A stretch of DNA of 19,462 bases from JAVBMU01 sp031551755 (GCA_031551755.1 JAVBNE010000039.1:1-19462), one strand, 5' to 3'. Positions 6,713-14,614 are shown, counted from the stretch's first letter. Program-made: numbers and translations. Notes: a model not told the origin generated them from the letters alone.

Positions 6713-7225
6713 ATGATGTTGGACGGGAGAGCCTCGACCGAACTGGTGGATGCCGAGGTCGAGCAGGTCGAGCGGCGCAGGTCGCGCACCGGCCTGGTCA
6801 CCCGCACCTGGGAGTCACTGTTTCGCACGCAGGTCACAGTGATGCGCAGGCTGGTGGCCGATGACATTTGGGACGAGGTGTCCGTCCGCGAGTATGACGT
6901 GCTCTTCTCGCTGACCAAAGGCGATCCGGAGGGAATGCGGCTGCGCGATCTGAATGAGTGGATCCTACTTACGCAATCCTCGCTCTCGCGGCTGGTAGAG
7001 CGGCTGGAGCAACGTGGGCTGGTGGAGCGCAGCACCCCCGCAGACGATGCCAGGGGGACGTTGGTGCGATTGACGCAGACCGGATTGGCGACCCAACGCC
7101 GGGTGGGGCGACTGCATGCGCAATCGATCGAGCGCTACTTCGGAGGCATCTTGTCCGAGGAGGAGTTGGCCAGTCTGGGGCGGGTGCTGGAGCGGGTCCG
7201 GGCTGAAGTGGAATGCAGACGGTAG
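6713..7225 (+). CDS. MarR-family transcriptional regulator
   Basis: A 170-residue winged-helix regulator. Residues about 60-125 contain the MarR core: REYDVLFSL, a recognition helix region LTQSSLSRLVERLEQRGLVER, and the wing DDARGTLVRLTQTG with the Asp-Asp-x-Arg-Gly signature. Flanking helices (residues 10-50 and 130-170) form the dimer interface. It begins 8 nt after the cis-prenyltransferase stop, so the two are likely co-transcribed. It may control that gene or the neighbouring hemolysin III gene, but the ligand and targets are unknown. ATG 6713 is immediately followed by ATG 6716; there is no strong ribosome binding site, which agrees with translational coupling. Confidence 0.94.
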   Translation: MMLDGRASTELVDAEVEQVERRRSRTGLVTRTWESLFRTQVTVMRRLVADDIWDEVSVREYDVLFSLTKGDPEGMRLRDLNEWILLTQSSLSRLVERLEQRGLVERSTPADDARGTLVRLTQTGLATQRRVGRLHAQSIERYFGGILSEEELASLGRVLERVRAEVECRR

Positions 7226-7273
7226 CCGGCACTAGGGTGGTCGGTCGCGCCGGGGACGGTCTGCGGCAGCCGG

Positions 7274-7639
7274 TCAGGGGCCGATAAGGGTGATGCCGAT
7301 CGCAGCGGCGGCGAGGCAGGCGACCAGCATGGCCGTCGCCAGGCGGAAGGCAGCGAATCCTTGTCCCGCCAACGCCAGCCGCGCACCTTCCACACTCGCG
7401 GTACTGAAGGTCGAATAGCCGCCGAGGAAGCCCACGCCCAGCACTGCCCGGAGCTGATCGTGACCGGGGTGGGCCAGGCACCAGCCGGTAACCAAACCGA
7501 GCAGGAGGCAGGCGCTGGTGTTGACCACGAAGGTGCCCAGCGGAATCGCGAGCAGTCGACGGCGCTGCACGGCCGTATCCACCCCGAACCGGGCGGCGGC
7601 TCCGAGGCCTCCGGCGACGGCGATCAAGGCGGTGATCAT
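7274..7639 (-). CDS. crcB: Fluoride channel CrcB/FluC, second subunit
   Basis: A 121-residue, four-helix fluoride channel subunit. Visible family motifs are GGLGAAARFG near the N-terminus, TFVVNTSACLLLG in helix 2 and GFLGGYSTFSTAS in the broken helix 3, whose Thr/Ser/Phe residues line the pore. Such channels export toxic fluoride across the cytoplasmic membrane. The start ATG (7639) overlaps the stop of the upstream crcB in an ATGA junction, so the two are translationally coupled. The two copies differ in sequence, as in Gram-positive pairs that probably form heterodimers. The gene is convergent with MarR, with 48 nt between. Confidence 0.93.
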   Translation of the reverse strand: MITALIAVAGGLGAAARFGVDTAVQRRRLLAIPLGTFVVNTSACLLLGLVTGWCLAHPGHDQLRAVLGVGFLGGYSTFSTASVEGARLALAGQGFAAFRLATAMLVACLAAAAIGITLIGP

Positions 7640-8097
7640 CTATTGCCCCCGCGAGGTTGCCACGCTACCGCGACCATGGCGATCCCAGCACAAGCTGCCG
7701 CGATGCCGAGGACTACGCTGCCCACGGCATAGCCGGCCGCCAGGTCAAGACGGCGGTCGGCGGCAAGTCGTTCGACCTCGACCGCGAAGGTACTGTACGT
7801 GGTGAACCCGCCGATCAACCCGGTGCCCGCGCCCAGCCGCACACACCGCCGCCAGCCGTTATCGGGGCCGCAGCGGTGCAGTGTCTCGACCAGTGCGCCG
7901 AGGAGCGCCGACCCAGCGATGTTGATCCAGAACGTCGTCCACGCCCAGTGACCGGTGGTAGCCGGGAATGCGGCGGCCAGCTCGGCGCGGGCGGTCGCCC
8001 CCAACGCTCCACCCACGGCGACCAGCGCGGCGAGTACCCCGACACCACGCGCATCGGGGAGTGCGCTGGAGTCGATCTCCTCAGCGTTCGGGTCCAT
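7636..8097 (-). CDS. crcB: Fluoride channel CrcB/FluC, first subunit
   Basis: A 153-residue FluC subunit with an N-terminal extension of about 20 polar, acidic residues before the first helix. Motifs are GGALGATARAELA, TTFWINIAGSALLGAL (the conserved Asn and Gly of helix 2) and GLIGGFTTYSTFAVE. It is the promoter-proximal gene of the pair and overlaps the second gene by 4 nt. Start ATG at 8097; the 77 nt to the divergent GH13 gene must hold both promoters. I looked for the fluoride riboswitch that precedes many crcB genes and saw no convincing match, so control by fluoride is not evident from the sequence. Confidence 0.93.
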   Translation of the reverse strand: MDPNAEEIDSSALPDARGVGVLAALVAVGGALGATARAELAAAFPATTGHWAWTTFWINIAGSALLGALVETLHRCGPDNGWRRCVRLGAGTGLIGGFTTYSTFAVEVERLAADRRLDLAAGYAVGSVVLGIAAACAGIAMVAVAWQPRGGNR

Positions 8098-8161
8098 GAG
8101 CGCAGGGTACCGGCGCCGGTCACGCCGGGTCGCGCGACCGGTCTCTGGGCGGAATCCGACG

Positions 8162-8167
8162 TATGGT
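8162..8167 (+). promoter_or_regulatory. -10 element for a leaderless GH13 transcript
   Basis: TATGGT (TAnnnT) ends 7 nt before the ATG at 8175, placing initiation at the start codon. The ATG has no ribosome binding site. This is the reason for choosing 8175 over the in-frame ATG at 8163, which lies inside the -10 box. There is no clear -35. Confidence 0.4.
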
Positions 8168-8174
8168 CGCTGTC

Positions 8175-9821
8175 ATGCCAACTCCAGGGACGGCCGCCGA
8201 ATGGTGGCGCGATGCGGTGATCTACCAGGTCTACGTGCGCAGTTTCGCCGATTCCGACGGTGACGGTACCGGTGACCTCGCGGGGGTGCGGGATCGGTTG
8301 CCCTACCTGCGGGGCCTCGGGGTGGACGCGGTGTGGTTCACGCCCTGGTATTCCTCACCGCTGGCCGACGGGGGGTACGACGTCGCCGACTACCGGAGCA
8401 TCGACCCGCGCTTCGGCACCCTGGCACAGGCCGTGGAACTGATCGCCGCCGCCCGTGAACTGGGGATCCGGACGATCGTCGACGTCGTGCCCAACCATGT
8501 TTCGGAGCAGCACCCCTGGTTCCAGGCGGCGCTCGCGGCCCGGCCCGGATCGGCAGAACGCGAACGGTTCTGGTTCCGCGACGGCAGCGGTGACCACGGG
8601 GAACGACCACCGAACAACTGGACCGCCGAGTTTCGCGGGCCGGCGTGGAGTCGTACGACCGACCCGGACGGCAGCCCCGGACAGTGGTACGCCCACCTGT
8701 TCACGCCGCAGCAGCCGGACGTCAACTGGAGCCATCCCGACGTGCGCCGCGAACACGAGGATGTCCTGCGGTTCTGGTTCGACCGGGGTGCGGCCGGCAT
8801 CCGGATCGACTCGGCGGTGCTGCTGACCAAGGACCCGGCGCTGGCGGATGTGCCCGCCGAGCCTGTGCCGGGCCTGCATCCCTATCGGGACCGGGACGAG
8901 ATCCACGACATCTATCGGTCGTGGCGGTCGGTGGCGGATTCGTACCCGGAACCGCGTGTGCTGATCGGGGAGGTATGGCTGGAGGACCACGACCGGTTTG
9001 CGCGTTACCTGCGTCCGGATGAGATGCATACGGCGTTCAACTTCGACTTCCTGTCCCAGCCCTGGGATGCGACGGCGATGCGCGACTCGATCCAGGCCAC
9101 GCTCACGGCCCATGCCCCAGTCGGCGCTCCGGCGACGTGGGTGCTGTCGAACCACGACGTGACTAGGCCGGTGACACGCCTGGGCCGAGCCGATTCCGCT
9201 TTCTCGTTCGAGAGGAAGCGATTTGGCACACCGAGCGACCTCGGCCTCGGCTACCGCCGTGCGCGGGCCGCCGCACTGCTAGTCGCAGCACTGCCGGGTG
9301 CCCTTTACATCTACCAGGGGGACGAGTTGGGGCTAGCGGAGGTCGAGGTGCCTCGAGAGCTGATCGATGACCCGATTCATGTGCGTTCGGGCGGAGTGGA
9401 CCCGGGTCGTGACGGGTGCCGTGTGCCGTTGCCGTGGCGGCGTTCGGGGGTGAGCTTGGGGTTCGGTCCCGATGATGGGGCGCCCGCGTGGTTACCGCAG
9501 CCGCCGGTGTGGAGCGAGCTGTCGGTCGAGGCCCAGTCGGTTGATCCGGCGTCCATGTTGACCCTGTACCGCCGGGCGCTGCGCCTGCGGCGCTCGGAGC
9601 GAGCCCTGCACGAGGCTCCACTTCGTTGGCTCGACGCCATTGGTGACGTGCCCCTCGGCCCACAGGTGTTGGCCTTCGCCCGTGGGAATGTGGCGTGCCT
9701 GGTGAACTTCGGCACCGCTGCCGTGACGTTGCCTGTTGGTACGGAAGTCCTGTTGAGTAGCGCGCCCGAAGTCGGTGAGGGTCCCCTCACTACTGATGTT
9801 GCCGTGTGGTTGCGGAGCTGA
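8175..9821 (+). CDS. GH13 alpha-glucosidase / alpha-amylase family enzyme
   Basis: A 548-residue cytoplasmic glycoside hydrolase without a signal peptide. It begins WWRDAVIYQVYVRSF, the classic N-terminus of oligo-1,6-glucosidase/alpha-glucosidase members of GH13. The (beta/alpha)8 barrel carries the four conserved regions: DVVPNH (region I), GIRIDSAVL with nucleophile Asp212 (II), LIGEVWL with acid/base Glu266 (III) and SNHDVTRP with Asp328 (IV). The QGDELGLAEVEVP and DPGRDGCRVPLPW segments are typical of actinobacterial alpha-glucosidases (subfamily GH13_30 in style; subfamily not verified). A short beta-sandwich ends the protein at about residue 548. It probably releases glucose from maltose, sucrose or short alpha-glucans. 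No transporter or regulator for sugars is nearby, so the gene appears to stand alone. Confidence 0.93.
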   Translation: MPTPGTAAEWWRDAVIYQVYVRSFADSDGDGTGDLAGVRDRLPYLRGLGVDAVWFTPWYSSPLADGGYDVADYRSIDPRFGTLAQAVELIAAARELGIRTIVDVVPNHVSEQHPWFQAALAARPGSAERERFWFRDGSGDHGERPPNNWTAEFRGPAWSRTTDPDGSPGQWYAHLFTPQQPDVNWSHPDVRREHEDVLRFWFDRGAAGIRIDSAVLLTKDPALADVPAEPVPGLHPYRDRDEIHDIYRSWRSVADSYPEPRVLIGEVWLEDHDRFARYLRPDEMHTAFNFDFLSQPWDATAMRDSIQATLTAHAPVGAPATWVLSNHDVTRPVTRLGRADSAFSFERKRFGTPSDLGLGYRRARAAALLVAALPGALYIYQGDELGLAEVEVPRELIDDPIHVRSGGVDPGRDGCRVPLPWRRSGVSLGFGPDDGAPAWLPQPPVWSELSVEAQSVDPASMLTLYRRALRLRRSERALHEAPLRWLDAIGDVPLGPQVLAFARGNVACLVNFGTAAVTLPVGTEVLLSSAPEVGEGPLTTDVAVWLRS

Positions 9822-9916
9822 CCGGTTGGCACGTATGTGCTGGTTCTTTCGCTGGTCGGCGCTGTGCCGGGCGACGGTGGGAAACAGGCCCTCCGGTCAG
9901 TGGGATGATGGACGGC

Positions 9917-11107
9917 ATGCCTTCGTCGTCCGTTGACCTCGCCGCCCATGGCGACACTGCAGTCGAGTCCGAACTGGGACTTCCGTCGGCGCAACCGTCG
10001 CCGGACACCAGCCCCTACGATGCCCTGCTCCTGCTTTCCTTCGGTGGCCCGGAGAAACCCGAGGACGTGGTGCCTTTCCTCCGGAATGTCACTGCGGGAA
10101 AGGGCATCCCGGATGCCCGGCTGGAACAGGTGGGGGAGCACTACTACGGATTCGGCGGCAAGAGCCCGATCAACGACCAGAACCGGGCACTGAAGGCTGC
10201 GTTGGAGGTCGAGCTGGCCACCCGTGGTCTTGATCTGCCCATCGTGTGGGGTAACCGCAACTGGACCCCTTACACCCGCGAAGCCCTCGATGAGCTGAGC
10301 CGCATCGGTGCACGCCGCGTGCTCACCTTGGTCACCTCGGCCTACGCCTCCTATTCGGGCTGTCGGCAGTATCGCGAGGATCTCGCCGCCGCCACGGAGC
10401 AGGCCGGGCAGCCGGCGATCGAGTTCGACCGGCTCCGTTCCTACTTCAATCACCCCGGGTTTGCCGATGCGAATGCGGTCGCTGTGATCGAGGCCTTCGC
10501 CGATCTCGTGCGCCGAGGCGGGGATGTCAGGGCCGCCCGACTCGTCTTTGTCACCCACTCGGTGCCGAACGCCATGGAGGCGGCCTCAGCCGCCTCGACG
10601 GCGTCGTACCTTGAGCAACATCTAGACCTGGCGCGTTACGTGGCGGGTCAAGCCGCTGCGGCTCTCGGTCTACCGCTCGCCTGGGATCTCGCCTTCTGTT
10701 CACGGTCGGGTCCTCCCGCACAGCCGTGGCTGGACCCGGATATCAACGACCATCTCCGGGTCTTGGCGGCGGACGGTGTCCGGGATGTGGTGTTGTCGCC
10801 GATCGGGTTCGTTTCGGACCACATGGAGGTGGTGTACGACCTGGACACCGAGGCACTGGCTACCGCCGATTCCCTCGGACTGAGGGCGGTCCGGGCGCGC
10901 ACCGCCGGCACCGACCCCGTCTTCGTCTCGGGATTGGTCGATCTGATCCTTGAGCGGGCAGCGCTGGCCCGGGGATCGATCGTCGCGCAGGCGACGGTCG
11001 GTGACCTGCCGGCATTCCGTTCCATCTGCATGCCGGGCTGTTGTGCGCGGCGAGCGGGTGAGCCGAGCGACGTTCCTGCCCTGTGCAGCACCAACCCCTA
11101 TAGCTGA
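9917..11107 (+). CDS. cpfC: Coproporphyrin III ferrochelatase (CpfC, formerly HemH)
   Basis: A ferrochelatase of about 396 residues that inserts Fe2+ into coproporphyrin III, the penultimate step of the coproporphyrin-dependent heme pathway. DALLLLSFGGPEKPEDVVPFL opens the conserved core. His214 (VTHSVP) and Glu304 (SDHMEVVYD) are the metal-insertion residues. Cys149 (YSGCRQY) plus a cysteine-rich tail (Cys371, Cys375, Cys376, Cys390) resemble the [2Fe-2S] cluster ligands of actinobacterial ferrochelatases. Substrate choice follows from the adjacent chdC. The N-terminus is uncertain: ATGs at 9905, 9908 and 9917 are all possible, none with a good ribosome binding site; 9917 is taken because GATGAT (9904-9909) could be a -10 for a leaderless message. 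An open frame extends back to 9806 without family similarity. Confidence 0.94.
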   Translation: MPSSSVDLAAHGDTAVESELGLPSAQPSPDTSPYDALLLLSFGGPEKPEDVVPFLRNVTAGKGIPDARLEQVGEHYYGFGGKSPINDQNRALKAALEVELATRGLDLPIVWGNRNWTPYTREALDELSRIGARRVLTLVTSAYASYSGCRQYREDLAAATEQAGQPAIEFDRLRSYFNHPGFADANAVAVIEAFADLVRRGGDVRAARLVFVTHSVPNAMEAASAASTASYLEQHLDLARYVAGQAAAALGLPLAWDLAFCSRSGPPAQPWLDPDINDHLRVLAADGVRDVVLSPIGFVSDHMEVVYDLDTEALATADSLGLRAVRARTAGTDPVFVSGLVDLILERAALARGSIVAQATVGDLPAFRSICMPGCCARRAGEPSDVPALCSTNPYS

Positions 11108-11122
11108 GCCGAAAGGAATAAC

Positions 11123-11872
11123 ATGACCGACTCCACTCACCCCGCCGACACCGCGCTGCGCACGGATATCGAGGAGATCAACGCGGGGATCCGCTACGCG
11201 GCATACTCCGTGTTCGCCCTGGCTGCCCCGTTGCCGGCCGACGCCGCCGAGCGCCAGGCCCTGGTGGCTGACGCGCTCGCCTCGCTCGGTGCCGTCGATG
11301 ACCCCGCCGCCGCCAAGGGCGACCTGGTCATCCGGGGCTGGTACGACGTCGCCGGCCTGCGTGCGGATGCCGACCTGATGGTGTGGTGGCACGGGCCGTC
11401 GGTAGAGGCCGTGCAGGGTGCCTACCAGCGGCTGCGGGCCTCCGACCTGGGCGCCCACCTGGAGCCCGTGTGGTCGAACGTCGGGCTACACCGCCCGGCC
11501 GAGTTCAACAAGGGACACGTCCCGGCCTTCCTGGCCGGCGAGCAGCCGCGCGCCTACCTGTGTGTCTACCCCTTCGTGCGCTCTTACGAGTGGTACGTGC
11601 TGCCCGAGCAGGAGCGCGCCACGATGCTCCGTGATCACGGTCTGGCTGCCCGGGGTTACCCGGATGTGCGGGCCAATACGGTCTCGGCCTTTGCCCTCGG
11701 CGACTACGAGTGGCTGCTGGGCTTCGAGGCCGATGAGTTGGTGCGGATCGTCGACCTCATGCGAGACCTGCGCGCAACCGAGGCCCGGCGGCACGTGCGC
11801 GAGGAGATCCCGTTTTTCACCGGCCCGCGCGTCTCGCTCGCCGACTGGGCGGACCGCCAACCCCTCTCCTGA
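11123..11872 (+). CDS. chdC: Coproheme decarboxylase ChdC (HemQ), actinobacterial type
   Basis: A 249-residue coproheme decarboxylase that converts coproheme to protoheme using peroxide. Four functional residues known from Corynebacterium diphtheriae ChdC are found here with identical spacing: distal base His132 (KGHVPAF), radical Tyr149 (VYPFVRSYEWY), proximal heme ligand His172 (LRDHGLAARGYP) and Trp197 (GDYEWLLG), corresponding to His118, Tyr135, His158 and Trp183. The distal His separates this actinobacterial clade from firmicute enzymes. The gene starts 15 nt after cpfC with AAGGA upstream, so the two form an operon. No earlier heme genes (hemE, cgoX) are present here. Confidence 0.97.
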   Translation: MTDSTHPADTALRTDIEEINAGIRYAAYSVFALAAPLPADAAERQALVADALASLGAVDDPAAAKGDLVIRGWYDVAGLRADADLMVWWHGPSVEAVQGAYQRLRASDLGAHLEPVWSNVGLHRPAEFNKGHVPAFLAGEQPRAYLCVYPFVRSYEWYVLPEQERATMLRDHGLAARGYPDVRANTVSAFALGDYEWLLGFEADELVRIVDLMRDLRATEARRHVREEIPFFTGPRVSLADWADRQPLS

Positions 11873-11911
11873 CGGTCGGAGCCTGCCGTCGCCTGGGCAC
11901 GGACCCGCAAG

Positions 11912-11984
11912 CGGTCGAGTGCTGTGCTTTCGGTCGAGTGCTGCGGCTTAGACCACAGCACTCGGCTAGAAGTACAGCACTCGG
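11912..11984. repeat. Two direct and two inverted half-repeats with 19-nt phasing
   Basis: CGGTCGAGTGCTG occurs at 11912 and again at 11931; its inverse core CAGCACTCGG occurs at 11956 and again at 11975. Both pairs have a 19-nt period. The arms 11916-11943 and 11956-11983 are complementary over 28 positions with about five mismatches and could fold into a long hairpin around a 12-nt loop. The element lies between convergent genes (chdC and the DUF1266-like gene), so it may be a bidirectional terminator, a REP-like dispersed element, or a binding site for a phased dimeric protein. Confidence 0.75.
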
Positions 11985-12021
11985 CCCGGCCTGCCCGGCG
12001 CCGCGGTGTTGACGGGAGCGT

Positions 12022-12765
12022 TCAGCGTGCCCAGCCGATCTCGTGCCAGGGGCCGTCGGTGGCGTAAAGCGTGCGCAGATCGGCACGCAGGTTTGCGGCT
12101 CGAGCTGGGTCCCGCGACGTGGTGGTGGTGATCGCGTCACCGTAGCCCAGCCAGTCACTGTAAGCGGTCTGCAACGAGACCGTCGTCGTCGCCGTCAGGA
12201 GGCGCTTGCGCGCTCGGGCCGCACTCGTGTGGCGTGCGGCAACTCCGAGACGCAGCAGCATTGCAAGTTCCGCGATCAGCAATGGCCGCAGGTCCGCCTC
12301 ACCTCGAGCTTCAGCTCGCCGGGCTGGAGCAGATGAGGCCGCCGGGATGCCGATGGTCTTGAGTTCATACTCGACGACGGCGATCTGCCTGCGCCAGTGA
12401 CGTGCGCGAACGGCACCCCACGCGGTCGCTACCGCGAGCAGTCGACGTCGCCAGTCCTCGCCGCAGAACGGCGGAACAAGGCTCCAGCGGTCATGGAGAA
12501 GACCCGCCTGCTCCACGAAAGGGGCGGCCAGCCCCAGCAGCCAGCGGTCTTCCGCGTTGTTCACACGGCCGGGCGTGCCGGTGCCGCGTAGGTCGGCGGG
12601 GGAGAATCCGGCGGTCGCGCCCATACCGGCCAGGCCCGGACCCCATTCGCCCAGTCGCTCGCGCCGCTTCGTCCAGGCCGTAACGACGAGGATCGCGACC
12701 GCGACCAGGAGCAGCCCGATCGCCCAAGGCCCCCACTCCCCCCTGGCGTAGCGAAGCGGGTTCAT
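12022..12765 (-). CDS. Membrane-anchored DUF1266-like protein (divergent copy)
   Basis: A 247-residue protein with one N-terminal transmembrane helix (about residues 13-31) followed by RRER, then a mostly helical cytoplasmic domain. I do not recognise it directly. It aligns by eye with the upstream gene product: the AWG helix, then AMLLRLGV followed by a variable helix and YSDWLGYGDA here correspond to AMLCRAGY and YSSWGEMGEH there. It is therefore probably a diverged DUF1266 paralogue. The ATG at 12765 overlaps the upstream stop (ATGA), indicating translational coupling; the frame stays open further upstream but that part is antisense-free shadow of the neighbour. Function unknown. Confidence 0.75.
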   Translation of the reverse strand: MNPLRYARGEWGPWAIGLLLVAVAILVVTAWTKRRERLGEWGPGLAGMGATAGFSPADLRGTGTPGRVNNAEDRWLLGLAAPFVEQAGLLHDRWSLVPPFCGEDWRRRLLAVATAWGAVRARHWRRQIAVVEYELKTIGIPAASSAPARRAEARGEADLRPLLIAELAMLLRLGVAARHTSAARARKRLLTATTTVSLQTAYSDWLGYGDAITTTTSRDPARAANLRADLRTLYATDGPWHEIGWAR

Positions 12766-13793
12766 GCGCGATTGGTGAGGCGCGAGGCGATGGCCTCGTC
12801 GATGATTCGCCCGAGCGGCGTCGACACGGGATCGGGCAGGGCGGTGAGTAGTTCCTCGTTCACCGAAGCGCCGGCGAGCAACACTCGGCTTTCCGGAATC
12901 GCCTGTGACCACGGCACATGCGACCAGGGGCCGCGACTCGGGTCGAGTAGCGCTTGCTGGCGGCTGATGTCGTGGGCTTCTTCTTTGCGGGCCTCGAGAT
13001 CCGTATCCGCGGCCCAGTACCAGCGGGCAAGCATGAAGTGCTCGCCCATTTCCCCCCAGCTCGAGTACGTGCCTTGCAGCTGCGCGCAGATGAGGTTCAA
13101 CGTGTCGTCGGCCTCGGCCTTCGTCAACCAGCCGAGGGAATACCCCGCGCGGCAGAGCATCGCGGCACGCACCAGGTCCCACGCCTCGAATCTGACCTGG
13201 CGGATACCACGAGAATTCGTTCGCACCTGCGCTAGGCGCCAGGCAAGCTCCCGTTCGTCGTCGCCCCCTTTCCCGCACCGCGCGATGATCGCGGTTGCGG
13301 CGTCCTCACTCAACGGTACCCAGTCGGCGAGTTCTTGTTCGTAGTCGAGCCGGTGGCCCGCGCGAAGAATCCAGAGCAGGCGGCTCAGCAGTTGAGGCCG
13401 GGAGCGGATACCCCAGGCCTCCTGCATTCCTGCGCGCGCGGTGTCGAGCTTGCGGAATTCGAACCGGTCCCACGGTTCACCGGTGCAGATGCCGAAGACG
13501 GCCGCGACGGCCAGCGGCCAGTGGGAAGCCGTCGGGACGAAGGTCGAGGGGTCCTCATCCCACGCCACGCGATGGTGCTCTCGGTAGTCCTCGGGCCGGG
13601 TCCAGGCCGTCGCCGGTTCGCCCCCTCCCATCCCCGCGCGCCCCGATGCGCCACCACGACCACGTCGCTTGAGCATGGCCCAGGCGATCACCACGATGAG
13701 AATCACCAGCAGCGGCCAGAAAATGAAAGGGCCGATCCGCTCTCCCAGCGGCTCTTCCATGGTGGTCGCCGTGACGAAAATCCAGTTGGTCAT
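12762..13793 (-). CDS. Membrane-anchored DUF1266 domain protein
   Basis: A 343-residue protein with a short N-terminus, one transmembrane helix (about residues 22-41), a basic stop-transfer segment (KRRGRGG) and a Gly/Ala linker, then a helical cytoplasmic domain. The domain shows the DUF1266 pattern: AWGIRSRPQLLSRLLWIL with a following GHR, then AWDLVRAAMLCRAGYSLGWLTKAEAD, then YSSWGEMGEHFMLARWYWA. The family, which includes E. coli YbeR/YbeU-like proteins, has no settled function; several members sit near secretion or effector genes, but nothing of that kind is nearby here. The ATG at 13793 lacks a ribosome binding site and is preceded by TAGGCT at the right distance for a leaderless transcript. 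The second copy follows with a 4-nt overlap. Confidence 0.85.
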   Translation of the reverse strand: MTNWIFVTATTMEEPLGERIGPFIFWPLLVILIVVIAWAMLKRRGRGGASGRAGMGGGEPATAWTRPEDYREHHRVAWDEDPSTFVPTASHWPLAVAAVFGICTGEPWDRFEFRKLDTARAGMQEAWGIRSRPQLLSRLLWILRAGHRLDYEQELADWVPLSEDAATAIIARCGKGGDDERELAWRLAQVRTNSRGIRQVRFEAWDLVRAAMLCRAGYSLGWLTKAEADDTLNLICAQLQGTYSSWGEMGEHFMLARWYWAADTDLEARKEEAHDISRQQALLDPSRGPWSHVPWSQAIPESRVLLAGASVNEELLTALPDPVSTPLGRIIDEAIASRLTNRA

Positions 13794-13799
13794 GTGACC

Positions 13800-13805
13800 A
13801 GCCTA
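13800..13805 (-). promoter_or_regulatory. -10 element for a leaderless DUF1266 transcript
   Basis: Minus-strand TAGGCT (TAnnnT) ends 6 nt before the ATG at 13793, so initiation would fall on the A of the start codon. No Shine-Dalgarno sequence is present. There is no clear -35. Confidence 0.45.
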
Positions 13806-13864
13806 GTGGGTGGCCGGGACGCCGATGATGGTCGTCCGGATGCGTCCATGACCACCACGTGCGG

Positions 13865-14614
13865 TTAGTTGCGGGCGCGTCGGCGGTACTGGGCCGGGGT
13901 TTCGCCCGTGAGCCTGGCGAAGGTGCGGGTGAACGACGGCTGGTCGTAAAAGCCGCTGGCCACGGCGATACTAGCGATCGGGTCGGAGCCGGTGGTCAGC
14001 AACTCGGCCGCGCGGTCGGTCCGGGCTCGCAGCACGAGTTGGCGGGGAGTGATCCCGTAGACCCGCCGGACCCGACGGTCGAGGGCGGCGACCGACCACC
14101 CCGCACACTCCGCGAGCCTGGCGGTGGTCCAGCGTCCGCCGAGGTCGGCCTCGACGGTGGCGATGAGACGGGTCAGCGCGGCCATGGTGTCGTCATCCGC
14201 TTCCCCGGCCCGCAGGTCCTGGGAGACCGACACCAGTCCGACGATGCTCCCGGCTACATCCCGCACCGGCAGCTTTGCCGTGAGATACCAGCCGGAGGCA
14301 CCCCCGGGCCGGCGGATGCTCTCCAGTTCGCCGCGCAGCGCCCGGCCGGTGCGCAGGACTTCCGCGTCCTGATCCTCGTAGCGCTCGGCGAGTTGCGGGA
14401 CGAAGAGTTCGGCTGCGCGGTGCCCGATCACGGCCCGGCGCGACCGTTCATTCGTCCGGGCCACGAAGGTGGCATTCACCGCGACATAGCGACCGGTCAC
14501 GTCCTTGGCGCAGAACATTGTCTGGGACAACTCGTCCATGAGCGCGACCATGGCCGGGCTCAACGCGGTCAGGAGCGCGCGTCCCTCGGGCCAGATGTCA
14601 ACAACGGCAGCCAT
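13865..14614 (-). CDS. PAS-domain AraC-family transcriptional regulator
   Basis: A 249-residue regulator combining an N-terminal PAS-like sensor (about residues 20-135; TMFCAKDVTGRYVAVNATFV, the IGHRAAELF helix, and a C-terminal strand ending VGLVSVSQDL) with an AraC/XylS DNA-binding domain (about 150-249). The first helix-turn-helix is WTTARLAECAGWSVAALDRRVRRVYGITP, and the second ends IASGFYDQPSFTRTFARLTGETPAQYRRR in pattern. The PAS ligand is unknown; no heme- or flavin-binding residue can be assigned. It is divergent from putA with only 53 nt between, making it the best candidate for local control of proline catabolism. TACGAT on the minus strand (14625-14630) is a plausible -10, giving a very short leader. 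Confidence 0.9.
   Translation of the reverse strand: MAAVVDIWPEGRALLTALSPAMVALMDELSQTMFCAKDVTGRYVAVNATFVARTNERSRRAVIGHRAAELFVPQLAERYEDQDAEVLRTGRALRGELESIRRPGGASGWYLTAKLPVRDVAGSIVGLVSVSQDLRAGEADDDTMAALTRLIATVEADLGGRWTTARLAECAGWSVAALDRRVRRVYGITPRQLVLRARTDRAAELLTTGSDPIASIAVASGFYDQPSFTRTFARLTGETPAQYRRRARN

Noticed and set aside
8098..8174. Fluoride riboswitch upstream of crcB
   Set aside because: The 77-nt gap shows no recognisable conserved crcB motif and also has to accommodate the GH13 promoter.
9377..10558. Minus-strand open frame spanning the GH13/cpfC junction
   Set aside because: It overlaps two well-supported genes on the other strand and shows no family motifs.
11912..11984. CRISPR array
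   Set aside because: The repeat units are about 13 nt, two are inverted, and there are no spacers of uniform 30-40 nt length or cas genes.
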